From assembly GCA_963920635.1 (NCBI GenBank), contig OY987303.1, forward strand, positions 56,692,278-56,756,277: a stretch of 64,000 nucleotides of DNA, read 5' to 3'. This stretch comes from Pseudeuparius sepicola (taxonomy: Eukaryota; Arthropoda; Insecta; Coleoptera; Anthribidae). The position numbers and the translations under genes were made by a program. This document shows positions 11,286 through 23,312 of the stretch, piece by piece; within the stretch, counting starts at the first letter, position 1, and the number at the start of each line of letters is the position of its first letter. The notes under the pieces are model-generated. The model did no database searches, was not told where the DNA came from, and saw only the letters and a list, made by a program, of their open reading frames with translations.

Positions 11286-11606
11286 TTAACCTGAACTAAG
11301 ATGCCTTGCTATCAAGCCACAATGCTGCACACTAATAGCTTTATGTTTCGATACATTGAGAAACTTCATATTAACATCGTGTAGTAATTCCGTAGAACAT
11401 CCTTTTGCACCCAACAACATCCGTGAACTTTCCAGGGAGTTCTGCAAAGTATAGAACGCGGGCGGAAATTTCCCACAGCTATCCGCGATATGGTCAAATA
11501 GTTGTAAACGGCCTGGCCGACGCAGGCCATACGTTTCCGTTTCAGGTGTAAGCCAGCCGTAGTTTCCATTTGGAAATTCAACACTATTACCGAAGGAATT
11601 AATCAT
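11286..11606 (-). CDS. Unrecognised 106-codon ORF conserved in both duplicate arms
   Basis: An ATG-started frame on the minus strand, identical to 24607-24927 except for one Gln/Glu change. I do not recognise the protein. It begins MINSFGNSVEFPNGNYG, contains no predicted membrane segment, and is moderately rich in Gly, Leu and Ser. Conservation between the arms does not argue for coding, because the DNA as a whole is nearly identical. It could equally be a chance frame in regulatory DNA. No splice context or promoter was identified. Confidence 0.2.
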   Translation of the reverse strand: MINSFGNSVEFPNGNYGWLTPETETYGLRRPGRLQLFDHIADSCGKFPPAFYTLQNSLESSRMLLGAKGCSTELLHDVNMKFLNVSKHKAISVQHCGLIARHLSSG

Positions 11607-11853
11607 TTGCGGTGGCCGTTGGTGCAGTCCGAGGGGAGCGGGAGACCGGTTTCAGAGTTGCCAGTATTGGAAAGAAGATTTCTTGACGATATATTTTGAC
11701 ACATTTGCACATTGCACCAAAGGCAAGACCCAAGACGCAGATGTAGTTACTTTGTATATCTATTATTTTTTATCCTACTCCTTTTAAGAATCTCAATAAT
11801 TACTCTGCTATGCCGTCCGCATCTGGAAACATCCTCCTAGACCGTCACCCGAT

Positions 11854-12045
11854 CTAAATTTCAAATTTATCTAGCGAAGCTATTTTCTTGGCGCCCGCAA
11901 ACGAATATGCCGGATAGAGTCGCCGTCTTGTTACGCAGACGGTCTCCGCGAGGGCATAAATCTGCCCGTTTATATTCCCAGGGGGTAAATTAGGGTACGG
12001 CGGCATGAAAAATCGCCCCTTGACAGCTGCAGATAGGTACAACAC
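11854..12045 (-). CDS. Unrecognised 63-codon ORF conserved in both arms
   Basis: Begins MLYLSAAVKGRFF; identical at protein level to 24168-24359. No domain recognised. Given recent duplication of the whole segment this identity is weak evidence for coding. Confidence 0.15.
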   Translation of the reverse strand: MLYLSAAVKGRFFMPPYPNLPPGNINGQIYALAETVCVTRRRLYPAYSFAGAKKIASLDKFEI

Positions 12046-12910
12046 CTCGGCAGGAGAAAGCGACTAAATTAATAAAGAGGATGTGGCGCTTAGATCGCGC
12101 GTTTCCCTTTGATTTACGGGCGGAATTTGCCTTGGGGGCGCTATTCCCGGCGTTTTTCAGTCAGTTCCGGTTTAACCGGAAGGGAACTAAAGGCGACGAC
12201 GAATTGTACGACAAAGTTCAGCACTTGAGTACAAAAATCAAGATCTCGGATTTAGGCCGTTAACCGGAAGTAACCCGCTTGACAAAAATAAAACAGACGT
12301 GGTTCAAGTTTCCGCGACCTTTAACGCAAACGTTCTAGTCCCGAGGCAGAGCAAAAGGGTATCGGAGAGGCAGATTAAGGAATGCTAGAGCAAAAACTCT
12401 TGCCGCGCGAAGCTTCGAAAACCATTAAGGTTAGTAGGGGAAGACGGGCCATGTCTGTAAGCCTCTTAAATCAGAAACATTAAAATTAACCATTTCAGGG
12501 GGTATTAACGTCCTGCAAAGTTTGTTGGGTGTGGTCGGAAACTTAACAAAGAACAACAACAAAATCTACTTTTTTTTTCTGTAATTCCCGCAAATTTGTC
12601 CTTGTTATTTTTTTCCAAAACAAGATTTGTACTTAGTTATTTCATTCAATACACTTTCATTTTATAACGAATTAATCTGGAACTTTAATGCACGAGACAA
12701 AAGAAGGGGTAACCATTACATCAACTATTTTAACTTTCGGATCGCAGTATGTCGCGGTTTGGGTCTCGCCGACCACGATGACACCTTGACACGTACCTCC
12801 ACAGCCGCCTAGGACGCCGGATACAATATTAACGTGTCCAAAGCCGACTATGATGGGGGAGCAGGGAAATGTGGCTTAGTTTGTGTGGTGAGTAATTGAC
12901 CTTTATTAGT

Positions 12911-14894
12911 CGTTTATTTAGACGCTGTTCGCATAGTTCCCAGATTATTTAATATCTTCAGAGTTCAACATAAAGAAAAAATACCTCCTCCCCCATCTCA
13001 TATCGTTATTAGATGATTCAACCCGTTTACTCCATTATGCCTCTCCATTATTATCCCGTATCGTTCTTCCATTAAAGTTCCCCCCGGCATCTTTTAGCCG
13101 GCGCGCCCGAGGCTAATGCTAATAGGTTCTGCCAGTGCCACGGAGACTCTAAATAAGTGCACCCCTATCTGCTTAACATGCGGCCAACGTTCAGGAGCTC
13201 GTGAGATATTATCGGCATCCACTTTCAATATTGTGTCAACACCCCGTCGTTTTTCCACTTTTCAGGTCATCCCGCCCGTCGCGCAACATCCCGGGTAGAG
13301 TCGGTTCCAACGGAAAAGTCCTACGAAGCATGCTTGGGGTTCATGACGCTATGGTGCCCACCTTTGTATTAGATGTTAGTTGGTCGAGTGGTATGTATAA
13401 GGTGGTCCATAAGTTAATTTATTTTTGGTGTGAGTCGAAGGATTAACGGAAACAACGGGGATTTTAAATACATAAATTGAAAAAGTAAATGGTACGCCTA
13501 TGGCGTATAATTATTACAGTTAAGAACTACAAAAAATTACTTAAGGATGCACAAACGTGAACAAAATGAACTAATGAATATGACATAAATATGACATAAA
13601 TTTATAAAGTTTAGCGCTAAATAATTATCTATAAATTTTAGTAACTGGTTTCAAACCTAGGTGGCGAACAATACTAGCTTATAGCATAAACTGATAACAA
13701 AACCTGTAGAAATAGTACGTGAATGTAGCTCAAAATATTCCAAGAATAATATCCAAATTATTGGCACAAGTTAGTTAGCCTGATCATACAAACGATATTA
13801 AAAATATGTAAATTCCTAAAAATGACTCGAAATTGGCACAAAATCGCGTGTAAAAATACCCAAAATTTAGCTTAAAATATTCAGAACTGTAACGACACTG
13901 TTTTAAAATAATATGACAAAATATAACCATCCTTTAAAAATAAACGACACACCAAGTAAACACTAATAGCATTCTAAATAAAATAAAATCAAATAAATGA
14001 ATTAATTAGAAAGAGAAAGGCAACTCAGTCGACAAAACCCAATAAAACAATTCAATCGCTTACTTTTTGGTCAGTTCAACGGGCAGCAACTGTACTAAGG
14101 CCGGTTCTGGTGTTGATTCTATAGCAGGCTAGGCGGCAGACACTGGATGATGTCTCGGGCAGAACTTCGCCCTACAAGTGGTGGTCGGCGACGACTGGCA
14201 TTGCTTTGGAAGTTGGGAGTAACCCTCTTTTATATCAGATGGGGACATTGCTTTCACCGTGATTCGGGAGTCTGCAGGTGTTCGTTAGACCACAGAAAAT
14301 AAGTATATAGGTACTACGAATATTTTCTGTAGTTAGACGCTCGCGTGTTTGTCGGCGGATAGAATATTATAAACAAACATGGACTTGGAGCATGTTTTTC
14401 GGGGAACCGTAATAACCTTGGCAGATTCCTCCTGGGGTTTCGGTACTTACTTAATATAAACAACGTGGTTTTTCGATTAAATTTATGATCCTGGTTTCCG
14501 GTGGTTTGAATCATAACCCAATGATTTCTCGCAGAAGTATTTCAAGGATTTTAGTTAACATTGTCACGAGATATTTGATAAAATAAAATAAGAAATTTGG
14601 TTGGTATCTACGGGGCACCTCAACGCAAATCCAAGGTTTGCAAAATTTCAAATAATTTTCGAGTAACAATCTAACTTTGACATTTCATTTTATCAATAAG
14701 AGTCACCTAATGGGCATTAATATACCAACTTTTTTTAGTTGTCGTATTCCCGCAGCGAGAATTTTGTGCGCACGCTCATTAGCCCCCTCTTCGCAAGCCA
14801 AGCATTTGTCAAAGTCAAAGTCATTATAAGATAAATATAATTTCGCTTCTTAGTTTACATTGCCACAAATTCTTTCTCACAATAGATAGAACTT
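12911..14894. other. Spacer, GC-richer then AT-rich, no gene
   Basis: 12911-13440 resembles the duplicated segment in composition but not in sequence to arm B's flank beyond a few tens of bases. 13450-14030 is strongly AT-rich. 14050-14300 is GC-richer with no coding frame. Short frames (60-81 codons) at 13116-13446 are unrecognised. Confidence 0.35.
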
Positions 14895-15760
14895 TACGAA
14901 TCCGGCCTTGGTTTTTCCCGGTCGGACGTAGTTTTCTAGAAAATTAATTTTCAAATTTCCTTTTGACATCCCAGATTTCATGACGATATTTTGCACCTTC
15001 TGCAACATGAAACTTCGCGAAAACCCGCGGAAAAACTGAAATTTTTAATGATTTTGACCTGTTTACGTACGCTATTTTCGCCCATGCCCGACATTCGGCG
15101 CGCGCCGACGTACTCTCTCTACTCTACTTTATTACTCTCTATTCTATTTATACCTATGGAAGCGGCTTCACATAGCACTCGACTGCGATCGCAGTGACAG
15201 TTTGGTGGGCGTGGTTTCGCTGCCAAACGAATATCGATGTGATCGTAGTACACTGTTATCGCAGATACTATATTAACTATATGTCTAATTTTCTGATGAA
15301 AAAATGTATCATCTAATCGAATTATTATATGGATTCAATGAATGTCTATGGGACATTTAAAGTCACCTGAATATATTTTTCGTATGGGAGACGTGTAAAC
15401 TTTTGGAAATCTCCGTTTACTGTGAATATAATTCAGTCAAAACGTTGTCTGCTTAATAGAGGCGTTTTCACCTAATACTTTTTCTTCTTATATTTACGTC
15501 TAATATTTAACATCAACTTTTTTAATCAAAAGGAAAATGTAGCATACACTTTTCTTTTATTCGGCGCCATTTTGTAACTACTAGTATCAACACACTTTTG
15601 CAAATATTGTGAAACACCACATAACAGTTCTGCTATAGCAGTATAAGCCTCCTCCACCGAACAGTTGAACCGTGATTGCAGTGGACTGCTATGTGAAACA
15701 ACATACATCATGAATAGTCGGCCGTCGACGATTTCGTCATCTTTTTGTCTCTTCATAGCT
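14895..15760 (-). repeat. Repeat family X, copy 2 (inverted)
   Basis: The reverse complement matches 3485-3612 plus 4741-5510 without interruption, confirming that the hAT at 3613-4740 is an insertion. Includes the TATTTATA complement of the TATA box at 15145-15152 and the GGCGCGCGCCGA palindrome-like segment near 15098. Confidence 0.75.
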
Positions 15761-16315
15761 TCACGACTAAATGAATAATTTACGGCTTGAAATATTTTGT
15801 CGCTTTTTGTTTATCTCGTTCTACATTTATGTCAGTTGCTGCCAAATGCGACGCAACGGAAGAAAACGTCGATAATGTGCATTGCCCTATGTTCGATGAC
15901 TGAAGCAAACATGAGGCATTTATGGTCCACAAAGTTTAATTGAAAAAAGTGGAAAATTTCAGTTTTATCTTACCCTTTAATAGGTCTTATTGAGTACAGT
16001 ATGTATAATGAATTACCGTCCCTACGTCGTCGATGTCAAAAACTATAACCCTAGTGCATTGTCAAAAAGTCAGTGGCGTCGTTACTTTAGAAATGAATGG
16101 CCGTGTAAATTGGGTGGCATCAACAAGGGTAGATTCAAAAAAATTGTGAATATTTTAGGTTTATTTTTAAATACGAGTAGGAAAAACACTGCGTTCTATT
16201 TGTTCTGCCACTTCCTTCACTGTAAAGATTCCGATTTTTAGGGTATCACAAACACGATAAAATGTGAAATGTTTTTTATTTTAACCTTTTAAAATCCACT
16301 TCTGTGATTTTTTAA
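15761..16315. other. Unassigned sequence
   Basis: An 83-codon plus frame (15990-16241) includes SKSQWRRYFRNEWPCKLGG but matches no family I know. Nothing else recognised. Confidence 0.3.
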
Positions 16316-17235
16316 TAGGGTTAGGTCACCTAAGAGTACGCAGCCCCTAAGAGTACGCACTGGCATATTTTATTAGTTCCAATGCTATTCGGATAGAGGT
16401 CGCTATTCGGTGTAGACGCCTTGAATTGACAACAAATTTTGTTTATAGTCGCGTGGTGCTCCGTAAAACAGGCAATTAACCAATTTTATACATATATCTT
16501 TATAATTTTTTGGCATCTTTGCTATCAGGAGTATCTTACCCTGTGAATGCTTAACTATATTGTTCGACTGTGCGTCTTAAAAAGGCTTAAGATAGGCATG
16601 TTTCGCACAGCTTACGATGTGTAATTATGGTTGCCTGTTTTAATTAAATAGATTATTCAATCATCGCTGACATGTCCGCAAGAGTACGCATGCAAAGAGT
16701 ACGCGCGCACAAACAGGTCTATTAAAAAGGGAATTAAAAAGGGGCTGTCACTTGTTTGTTTGTGAAAAAACTAGAAAATCTCAATACGATATTCTTTGTT
16801 CTCTCTGCAGGGAACACTAGAGCATTTCAGAATGGATTAAGTGTGATTCATGAGGTGCATGGTGGCACGAAGACTGTACCCAAAGTCTATAGACTTTGGA
16901 CTGTACCAACTACCTCGGACATGGCGTCTTTATAATATGTGACTTATGTCAAGAATAATATATTGTTGTTATTTGAATTTTTTTAGCACGTACTCTTAAA
17001 TCCAGCACTGCGTGATCTTTCGAAATCTCGATTCTAAGAGTACGCAAACTGTTTTTTTTTTATTAAAGATGTAATATCTCTCATGTCGATAATTATAAAA
17101 AAATATTTCTTTGTATTACATATTCTTAAATGTAATAAGGAATTTATACTGTGTCGAATAAATCTGGATTACTTATTGTTGTCGATTTATTTAACTTTAA
17201 ATATTAAGTGCGTACTCTTGGGTGACTTTACCCTA
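16316..17235. mobile_element. 920-bp TIR element with repeated AAGAGTACGCA motif
   Basis: Left end TAGGGTTAGGTCACCTAAGA followed by GTACGCA; the right end read in reverse is TAGGGTAAAGTCACCCAAGA followed by GTACGCA. The motif AAGAGTACGCA, or its complement (some copies with one change), occurs seven times: near 16335, 16349, 16679, 16697, 16985 (RC), 17035 and 17210 (RC). No coding frame. The layout resembles subterminal transposase-binding repeats of a non-autonomous DNA transposon. The flanking TA may be the target duplication. Confidence 0.72.
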
Positions 17236-19644
17236 CCTCCAACAAATTCTGTACAAGTTCCTTGCCTCTAACACCTAAGCGCTTCCGCACTATTGTTATT
17301 CTTACAAAAATTACGAGTATAGATTGACTATTTATAGAAAATAGCTTATAGTTCTCCAGGTGAAACTTCGCAGTCACGTTGAATTGATTAATAATTTAAT
17401 TAATTTACTAGCTGTTTTGCAAGCAAACGTCTTGAAGAACTTTCAAATTGAACTGACATGCGCTGGCAGAGGTTGAATGTTGTTTTAGTTGCCTATCTAA
17501 TAAATCGGCTAATCCCCCAACACGACACTTCGGAGGTCACAGACATGACCGGAATTCTCTGTCTTTGTCGCTCATATACAAGATATAACAAAGGCAGCAT
17601 TGTGGAAGGTTAAAACGTACACTCTTAGACAAAGACGGTAGTTTCTTTGAGTAGGACAAGTTATAACTTAACATGATAACGTCCGTGATTGCTTCATTTT
17701 TTTTATGACGTATGGATGGTAATTCATTATACATACTTTATACATAGTTTATTCCTTATAATTATTCTTCGTGAATAGTGACAATAAATTATTAGAATTG
17801 ATTTGATTCAACTAGTTTTTGACTAGCAATGTACCTATTACAGTATGATTGTAAATAAAAGTTGTTGGTCAAAATTTTCGGATATTTTCCCCCAATCCTC
17901 GTCTTCTCATGTCATAACCGAGGTCGAGCCAGTTTGTTTGCGGCCAGTTATTAATCCAAACAAGGTCCCAGACACCCCGGCAACTTCAAACGTTTATGGC
18001 CGCCACTAAAACAGCCCGAACTTTATAATAAGTAATCTCACCAACAGTCCCATGGGACCCGTCCCGCCACAAAAAAAGCGGAACTCGAACGAACGCATCT
18101 CTAGAACAACAAAAGAGCCCTCCGGAGTGTTGTGCGTATAATGATAAGCCCGCCGCGAACGCTGAACTCAGTACAAACAATTTCCGTGCAAATATTCGCA
18201 GTCGGACTGAAAGCAGGTGAGGCTAGTTTGAACAGGACCTCGGAAATTACACAGAACATCGCCGGCGGCGTTTATATTAGCTCTACAGAGTGGCCCATTT
18301 CTAATTAGGATACCTACATAAAATGGTTATTTTAACTTTTTTCCAAATTGTAGCCCTTGGAAAATAAATAGTATAAATGTGTAAAAATATTTTTTAAAAA
18401 ATTAGATTTCTTATTATCAATAGATGCTATTCATATATTGAAGAAACAATACAAATTCAACCATATTAACAGGTTAGAAAACAGAAAATATAAAAATTAT
18501 AACCAACAAAGTTTGCAGTTTTTTTTTAATTTAAGGTCATATGTTAAAGTTGAATGAAAACTTGGTATACAATTTGTATACCTACTTATAATTTAAAAAA
18601 TATGGGCCCTTCAGAGTTTTACGATTTTGTGCTTTTGCCAGAAAATTTAACTTTTTTAAATAAAATACAAAGCAGGGAAACGTACCTGTAAAGTGTGCGT
18701 GTTGTAACTTGTTTTACTTTGTAATTTTTTGTGAATATGCATTTTTTTTGCCCTTGGGCCTTGTTTTATTGGTAAAAAGAAAATGGTAACCAGCATCAGT
18801 AAATCAGTAGATAATGGGAAAATTGTTACTTTGTCAAAAAATTTTTAAAGAATATAAAAAAACAAAAAAAAAATATTTTTTTTTAAAAAACTCAAAATAT
18901 ACAAAGGCAATTGTGACGTCCGGATTTTCTCAAAAACTTATCCCGGGTAGACGATTATATCTCGGATATGGTGTGTTTTAGTTACTGTTGTTATTATCAA
19001 GAACTAAAATATGACACTATACGGAACTTAAATCATTAGGCAATACTTGTCAGTTCTTTTATTCATTGAGTTTTTTTCTTTATTTATTTCCATCATCTAA
19101 AAAAAAGCCTTTTGTATAAAATCTTTTCTTTATGTTAAATTTTAATTTGATCAAATTTTGCGTTATGCCCTGTATTTAATAATATGTTCTGAGAGAGATG
19201 ATGTATCTATTATATATGTAAAGTGGTCACTTTACTCCCTCTTTTGAGGGACTAAAGTGTGGCATTTACTCCCTTGGGACTTAAGTATTTAAGTAACAAA
19301 AATAATAGAAACTGTGACCAACTAGGTACTTTATTTAATAACATTAATTACCTACGTTTTTACATAATAATTTTTTACAGGGTGGGGCAATAGTGTGTGG
19401 AAGTACCAAAACTAAGAGAAGAGATAGAAAAAAATGTGAGGTATTAGGGGAACCAACAAAACCATATTTTAAAAATATTTTCAGTGATACAGGATGTACC
19501 ACGAAATGAGATGATTTTTTAAATGGAACGCCCAGTATATTATTATATTTTAGGATTCTACGGAAAATTCTCAACACATCTGAAGAATGTCATTTTTTAA
19601 AAATTAGTAGTTTCTGAGCTATGTTGAAAATAGGCATTTTCACT
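17236..19644. other. Long stretch with no recognised gene
   Basis: Mostly AT-rich. 17940-18300 is a GC-richer island with a 64-codon minus frame (17986-18180) of no known family. 19190-19290 has short inverted repeats around ACTTTACTCCCT. 19376-19640 starts with ACAGGGTGGGG and resembles the degenerate CAGGGTG-type elements, but no second end was found. Confidence 0.35.
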
Positions 19645-19909
19645 ACTTTTCACCGTTGTAGACACAAAACTGGTTGAGATGGAACAAAATGAATTTTATA
19701 TTTAACTTTTGGAAAGCCTTTCGATGGGGGTAAGTGATGGTTGGTACCAAGGTACTAACTTTTGGTACGAAGGTACCAACTTTTGGTACCAATTTTGGCA
19801 CCATGGTACCAATGGGTACAGCACCATTCCGTAGCCCTTGAAAAGTTAAGAAGAAATGTGAAATTCATTTTGATCTATCTCAAACAGTTTCTTCACTACA
19901 ACGGTGAAA

Positions 19910-19915
<6 letters not shown>
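19645..19915. repeat. Hairpin element with GGTACCAA tandem core
   Basis: The arm CACCGTTGTAG...TTGAGAT...CAAAATGAATTT (19650-19725) is repeated in inverted orientation at 19840-19914. The loop contains about six imperfect copies of a unit like GGTACCAACTTTT. Ends within the adjoining (TA)n tract. No coding frame. Confidence 0.65.
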
Positions 19916-19942
<27 letters not shown>

Positions 19943-19978
19943 GTTCTTTGGATATATATATATATATATATATATATA
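19916..19978. repeat. (TA)n microsatellite interrupted by CGTTCTTTGG
   Basis: Two TA runs separated by CGTTCTTTGG. The interrupter is the complement of the CCAAAGAAC that begins the H copy after the second TA run at 20923-20941. Confidence 0.85.
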
Positions 19979-20012
19979 AGAGGAGGGGTAGTCGTGGCTT
20001 GACTAGTTAAAC

Positions 20013-20922
20013 AACAAGAACCAAATTTAGTGGGAAATAAGCCAATTTTTAAGTGTGAAGACTCTTTTTATTGGTGAAAGCTTTCGCAGTTGTTTAACTG
20101 CTTCTTCAGTCACTCTAAAATTACATTAAAATAGTTTTTGTGATATAAATTTCAAAATTACTTACAATTAAGTGAGTTCCTAATATAATGCAAAGATGTT
20201 AATGTTTGAATTTTGCATTGGACAGGGCAAAAGTACAAAATTTTTTAAATTTAGTTTTGACAAAAATCTAGTTCAATATGACACTTAAAAATAGTTTATT
20301 TTTAAAGGTATATAAATGTCACTAGTTACTATTATTATACCTTTATCTAGGTATATTTGAATTATTATTGTTGTTAGTAAAATTTGGTTTGTTTTCTAAG
20401 AAAAGTAAATTTGAAAAAATTATATTAAGGTCCTGAATATCTGTTTTTTTGTTAAGAGTATTTTCAACTTGGTTAATGTAACACATTTCAAGAAAAGAAC
20501 GCTTAAAATAATTTCTTTCAGTTGCCAAAACTTTAGTATTATCAAAATCCATTTTGTGTCCTGTTGAATTAACATGTTGAGATAAAGCACATGATTCGGG
20601 CCTTAGACGAATATCACTTTTATGCGAAATATTTCTAGATTTAATGCTTCTGCATGTTTGACCAATGTAAGTTTTATTACAATTAGTGCAATTAATCTGA
20701 TAAACTAAAATTAAAAATTCAAAATTCAAACATTAACATCTTTACATTATATTAGGAACTCACTTAATTGTAAGTAATTTTGAAATTTATATCACAAAAA
20801 CTATTTTAATGTAATTTTAGAGTGACTGAAGAAGCAGTTAAACAACTGCGAAAGCTTTCACCAATAAAAAGAGTCTTCACACTTAAAAATTGGCTTATTT
20901 CCCACTAAATTTGGTTCTTGTT
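20013..20922 (-). mobile_element. 5'-truncated Penelope-like element between inverted arms
   Basis: Two arms of about 204 bp (20013-20216 and 20718-20922) are near-perfect inverted copies and flank a GIY-YIG coding remnant. In the sense (minus) orientation the remnant is followed by its 3' untranslated arm and preceded by an inverted copy of the same arm. This is the arrangement often left by Penelope-like elements. Both outer ends abut (TA)n or AT-rich DNA. Confidence 0.82.
20343..20705 (-). pseudogene. Penelope-like GIY-YIG endonuclease domain
   Basis: Minus-strand frame reading VYQINCTNCNKTYIGQTCRS, then an Arg-rich helix start, H of NSTGHKMDF, and ERNYFKRSFLEM near the end. The order 'CxxCxKxYIGQT-R-H-E' fits the GIY-YIG nuclease that Penelope-like retroelements carry C-terminal to the reverse transcriptase; here the usual VY/YIG pair and the Arg are visible. 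The frame continues upstream through MNFEFLI to 20729, but those codons come from the inverted arm, so the true protein was cut at about 20705. No reverse transcriptase remains, so it is dead. The C-terminus is Asn-rich (NNNNN). Confidence 0.85.
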
Positions 20923-20941
20923 ATATATATATATATATATA
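20923..20941. repeat. (TA)n microsatellite
   Basis: A short TA run between the Penelope-like arm and the H element fragment. Confidence 0.85.
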
Positions 20942-21563
20942 TCCAAAGAACTTTCACAGATTTTCGGGATGGACAATTAAGATTAGGTCTAGTAGTTCTA
21001 ATCATGGTAGTTATTCTCGGTGTTCATTATAAAATTTTTGTAATTTTATTTCTCTCCCAAGGTAGGTACCTCACAAACTTAAAATAAACTTGTAGTCGTA
21101 GATAAAAACTATTTTAAAAAAGACCTGACTGAAGCTACCTGCTTAATAATTTAAAATTTAGGAAATATCATTTTTGTTTTGAACTGCTTAATACTTATAC
21201 ATAATGCCCACCTAGTGGGAATTGTAGGATTTCTAAAGGTGAGACAGGAAAAATCTGGTTGCAATTTGGAACTAATACAGGCGGCCGCATTACCTTTAAT
21301 TGACACATATGATTATCTGGAAGTTAGAAAACTTAAAAATTGTGAATTATGATGGGAAATATTTTGCCTCCTTTAGAATCTATGGCACTGGCACGTCACA
21401 TAAAACCTGATGGCAGTTGGACACTGACATAAAACATAACATTGTACCAGCCCCCTTGTGGTCTCCTTGGAGTCGACAGAAAACAAACTTCCCCTCAAGG
21501 CTGCACTTTTTCTATGTGATAGACTGTGACATGCTGGGTCCCCGTATTTGAAAGTATGTAGTT
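20942..21563 (+). mobile_element. hAT-like element H, truncated copy 1
   Basis: Begins CCAAAGAACTTTCACAGATT and runs to CATGCTGGGTCCCCGTATTT. Matches 61565-62120 in the same orientation and 27330-27935 inverted. The left half is missing at the microsatellite. The right terminal repeat is diverged and interrupted by hAT copy 2 at 21564. The 84-codon minus frame across it is not a gene. Confidence 0.75.
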
Positions 21564-22691
21564 CACGGGCGTAGCCAGGATTTAGTTTTGGGGGGGGGGT
21601 TAGTTTGAGAAGTAAATAAAACAACAAAAATATACTTACATGAAATTTAATATCTATATATTCATCCGAAAAACTACGACATAATTATAAAGTTCTTAAC
21701 TTTAAATGAAATGGATAAATTAATTTCGTTCCTCTGCGCTAAATCTAAAACCATTAAAGAAGAAATCTTCGGCTTTTTCTTTTAAATATATCCACTACTT
21801 CATCTGCATGAATTTCTGTTCCATAGTGAATGTTCATTAGAGCCAAACCATTAAGCCTGTTTTCACTTGTAGTGTTTCGTAAATAGTTTTTCAGTCTCCT
21901 TAGGCTCGAGAAAGACCTTTCTGGGGTAGCAGTGGATACAGGAATGGTAGCCAAGATTTGTAGTAATATGTAAATATTAGGATAAAGGTTTTTATCGCAC
22001 ATATCTAGGCATTCCAAACTAGATTTCGGGGTAGGCAGTCTTCTTATCAGCATGCAAGGTAGCTGAAGCTTTGATAGCTAAATCCAAATTTGTTTCTTTA
22101 TTAGAAACCCCTTGACCTTGACTACACCACTTTTTCCAGTAGTCCATACCTTTAAGTTTATCACCCTTCCTTTTTTCCCCTCCATTTTTCGACAGTAATA
22201 ATGATTCACGTATCTATCCTTAACAAGGTCATCGAATAACAGCGCACTAAAATTACTCACTTACACGGTACACTTAATTCTCTTCACTATTCGTTCACCA
22301 CTTTTCACTTTTATTCGCTTCGAGTTCGCATGGAACAATACTGCCGTAAGCGCGGTCACGCGCCGCGGCGCCGCTTATATAGCAGCCCAGTAGCCGTCCA
22401 GAAACTTCCACGAACTTCCACAAAGGTCCGCTCATTTCGACCGAGGGGCGTGGCGAATAATCGAGAAACAACGCAAAGTGTCCCTACAATACAAAATAGT
22501 TCGGCTGCAACTGCGTCTGCCTCTCGTCAAAAGATGGCGCTAGGCGCTACTATTACTACATATATTCAAACGTAATAATAATTTAACTCTTCACTCCTCG
22601 TATTTTTTCGGTATAATATTAGGTAATATTTTGCTTATTTCGGGGGGGGGAGTTTGAACCCCCGAAACCCCCCCCCTTGGCTACGCCCGTG
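21564..22691 (-). mobile_element. Non-autonomous hAT element, copy 2
   Basis: 1,128 bp with the same CACGGGCGTAGCCA ends as copy 1 and perfect 8-bp target duplications ATGTAGTT at 21556-21563 and 22692-22699. Inserted at the end of the H fragment, so it is younger than that. Same internal deletion as the other two copies. Confidence 0.93.
21754..22185 (-). pseudogene. hAT transposase remnant in copy 2
   Basis: The C-terminal dimerisation part (21754-22053) is intact: YPNIYILLQILATIPVSTA, TPERSFSSLRRLKNYLRNT, RLNGLALMNIHYGTEIHADE, ending KRKSRRFLL. The N-terminal part starts at the ATG at 22183-22185 but has a one-base deletion in the A run after MEGKK, so its frame is lost at once. Joined to the dimerisation domain by the same catalytic-domain deletion seen in the other copies. 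Non-functional. Confidence 0.85.
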
Positions 22692-22699
22692 ATGTAGTT

Positions 22700-23312
22700 A
22701 ACAATAAGTGCGCTATGAGGTTGAAAAGTTAAATGATTCTATATTGTCCGGGTTTTGAATATCTTTTAATGACGACATCGAAACTTTTTAGTGCTAATTA
22801 TAAGAACAATATTTTTCTAAGCGTTTTTCTGGTTCATCGAGGTAGGTATCCGGAAAACGTGGGGACACCGGGGGTATAGGGTATTTTTTTTATTTTGAAC
22901 CCCCCGGGAAATCTAAAATCAATGACCCCAGGGCAGCCGACCTCCATATGCGGTCTCTACCCCTCTTAATTAAAGCGAACTAATTTTGTTCGGCTTAAAA
23001 ATTCAGCGCATTTTTGCGCGCCAACCTGAATCCTGCAGCTAAAACCCGCGAAATATTGTTTATCGCCCGTAACACGGGCCAAAAACATCGAATTTGCATG
23101 AGGGCGTTATGTAATTTCGTTGTCCATTATCCATAGGTATTTCCACAAAACGGGGGGAGTTATTTGGTTGCTATGGGATAACAGGCGCTGGGCCGATATT
23201 AATTTGCGAAATGCAGTGGAAGTCACAAAAATAGCGGAAGGGCAATTTTTTGCGAGCGATAGCCCGTATTTTGATTTTCTTCCTACAACCAAAAGAGAAA
23301 ATCATCTAAATA
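22700..23312. other. Unassigned sequence
   Basis: 22960-23280 is GC-richer. An 85-codon plus frame and a 61-codon minus frame overlap there with no recognised domain. No gene supported. Confidence 0.35.

Larger units (their letters stand above)
10495..12910 (+). repeat. Arm A of a 2.4-kb inverted duplication
   Basis: Reverse-complement match to 23313-25795 along its whole length. The central kilobases look almost identical (one 63-codon frame is fully conserved, one 106-codon frame differs at one residue), while the outer 100 bp at about 10495-10600 have clearly diverged. Arm A lacks 61 bp present in arm B at 24993-25053 and has about 30 extra bases near 12600. It is GC-richer than its surroundings and carries no transposon hallmark, so it is probably host DNA copied in inverted orientation. 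Confidence 0.88.

Noticed and set aside
19916..20941. Centromeric or telomeric satellite
   Set aside because: The TA tracts are short microsatellites and no telomere-type TTAGG array is present.
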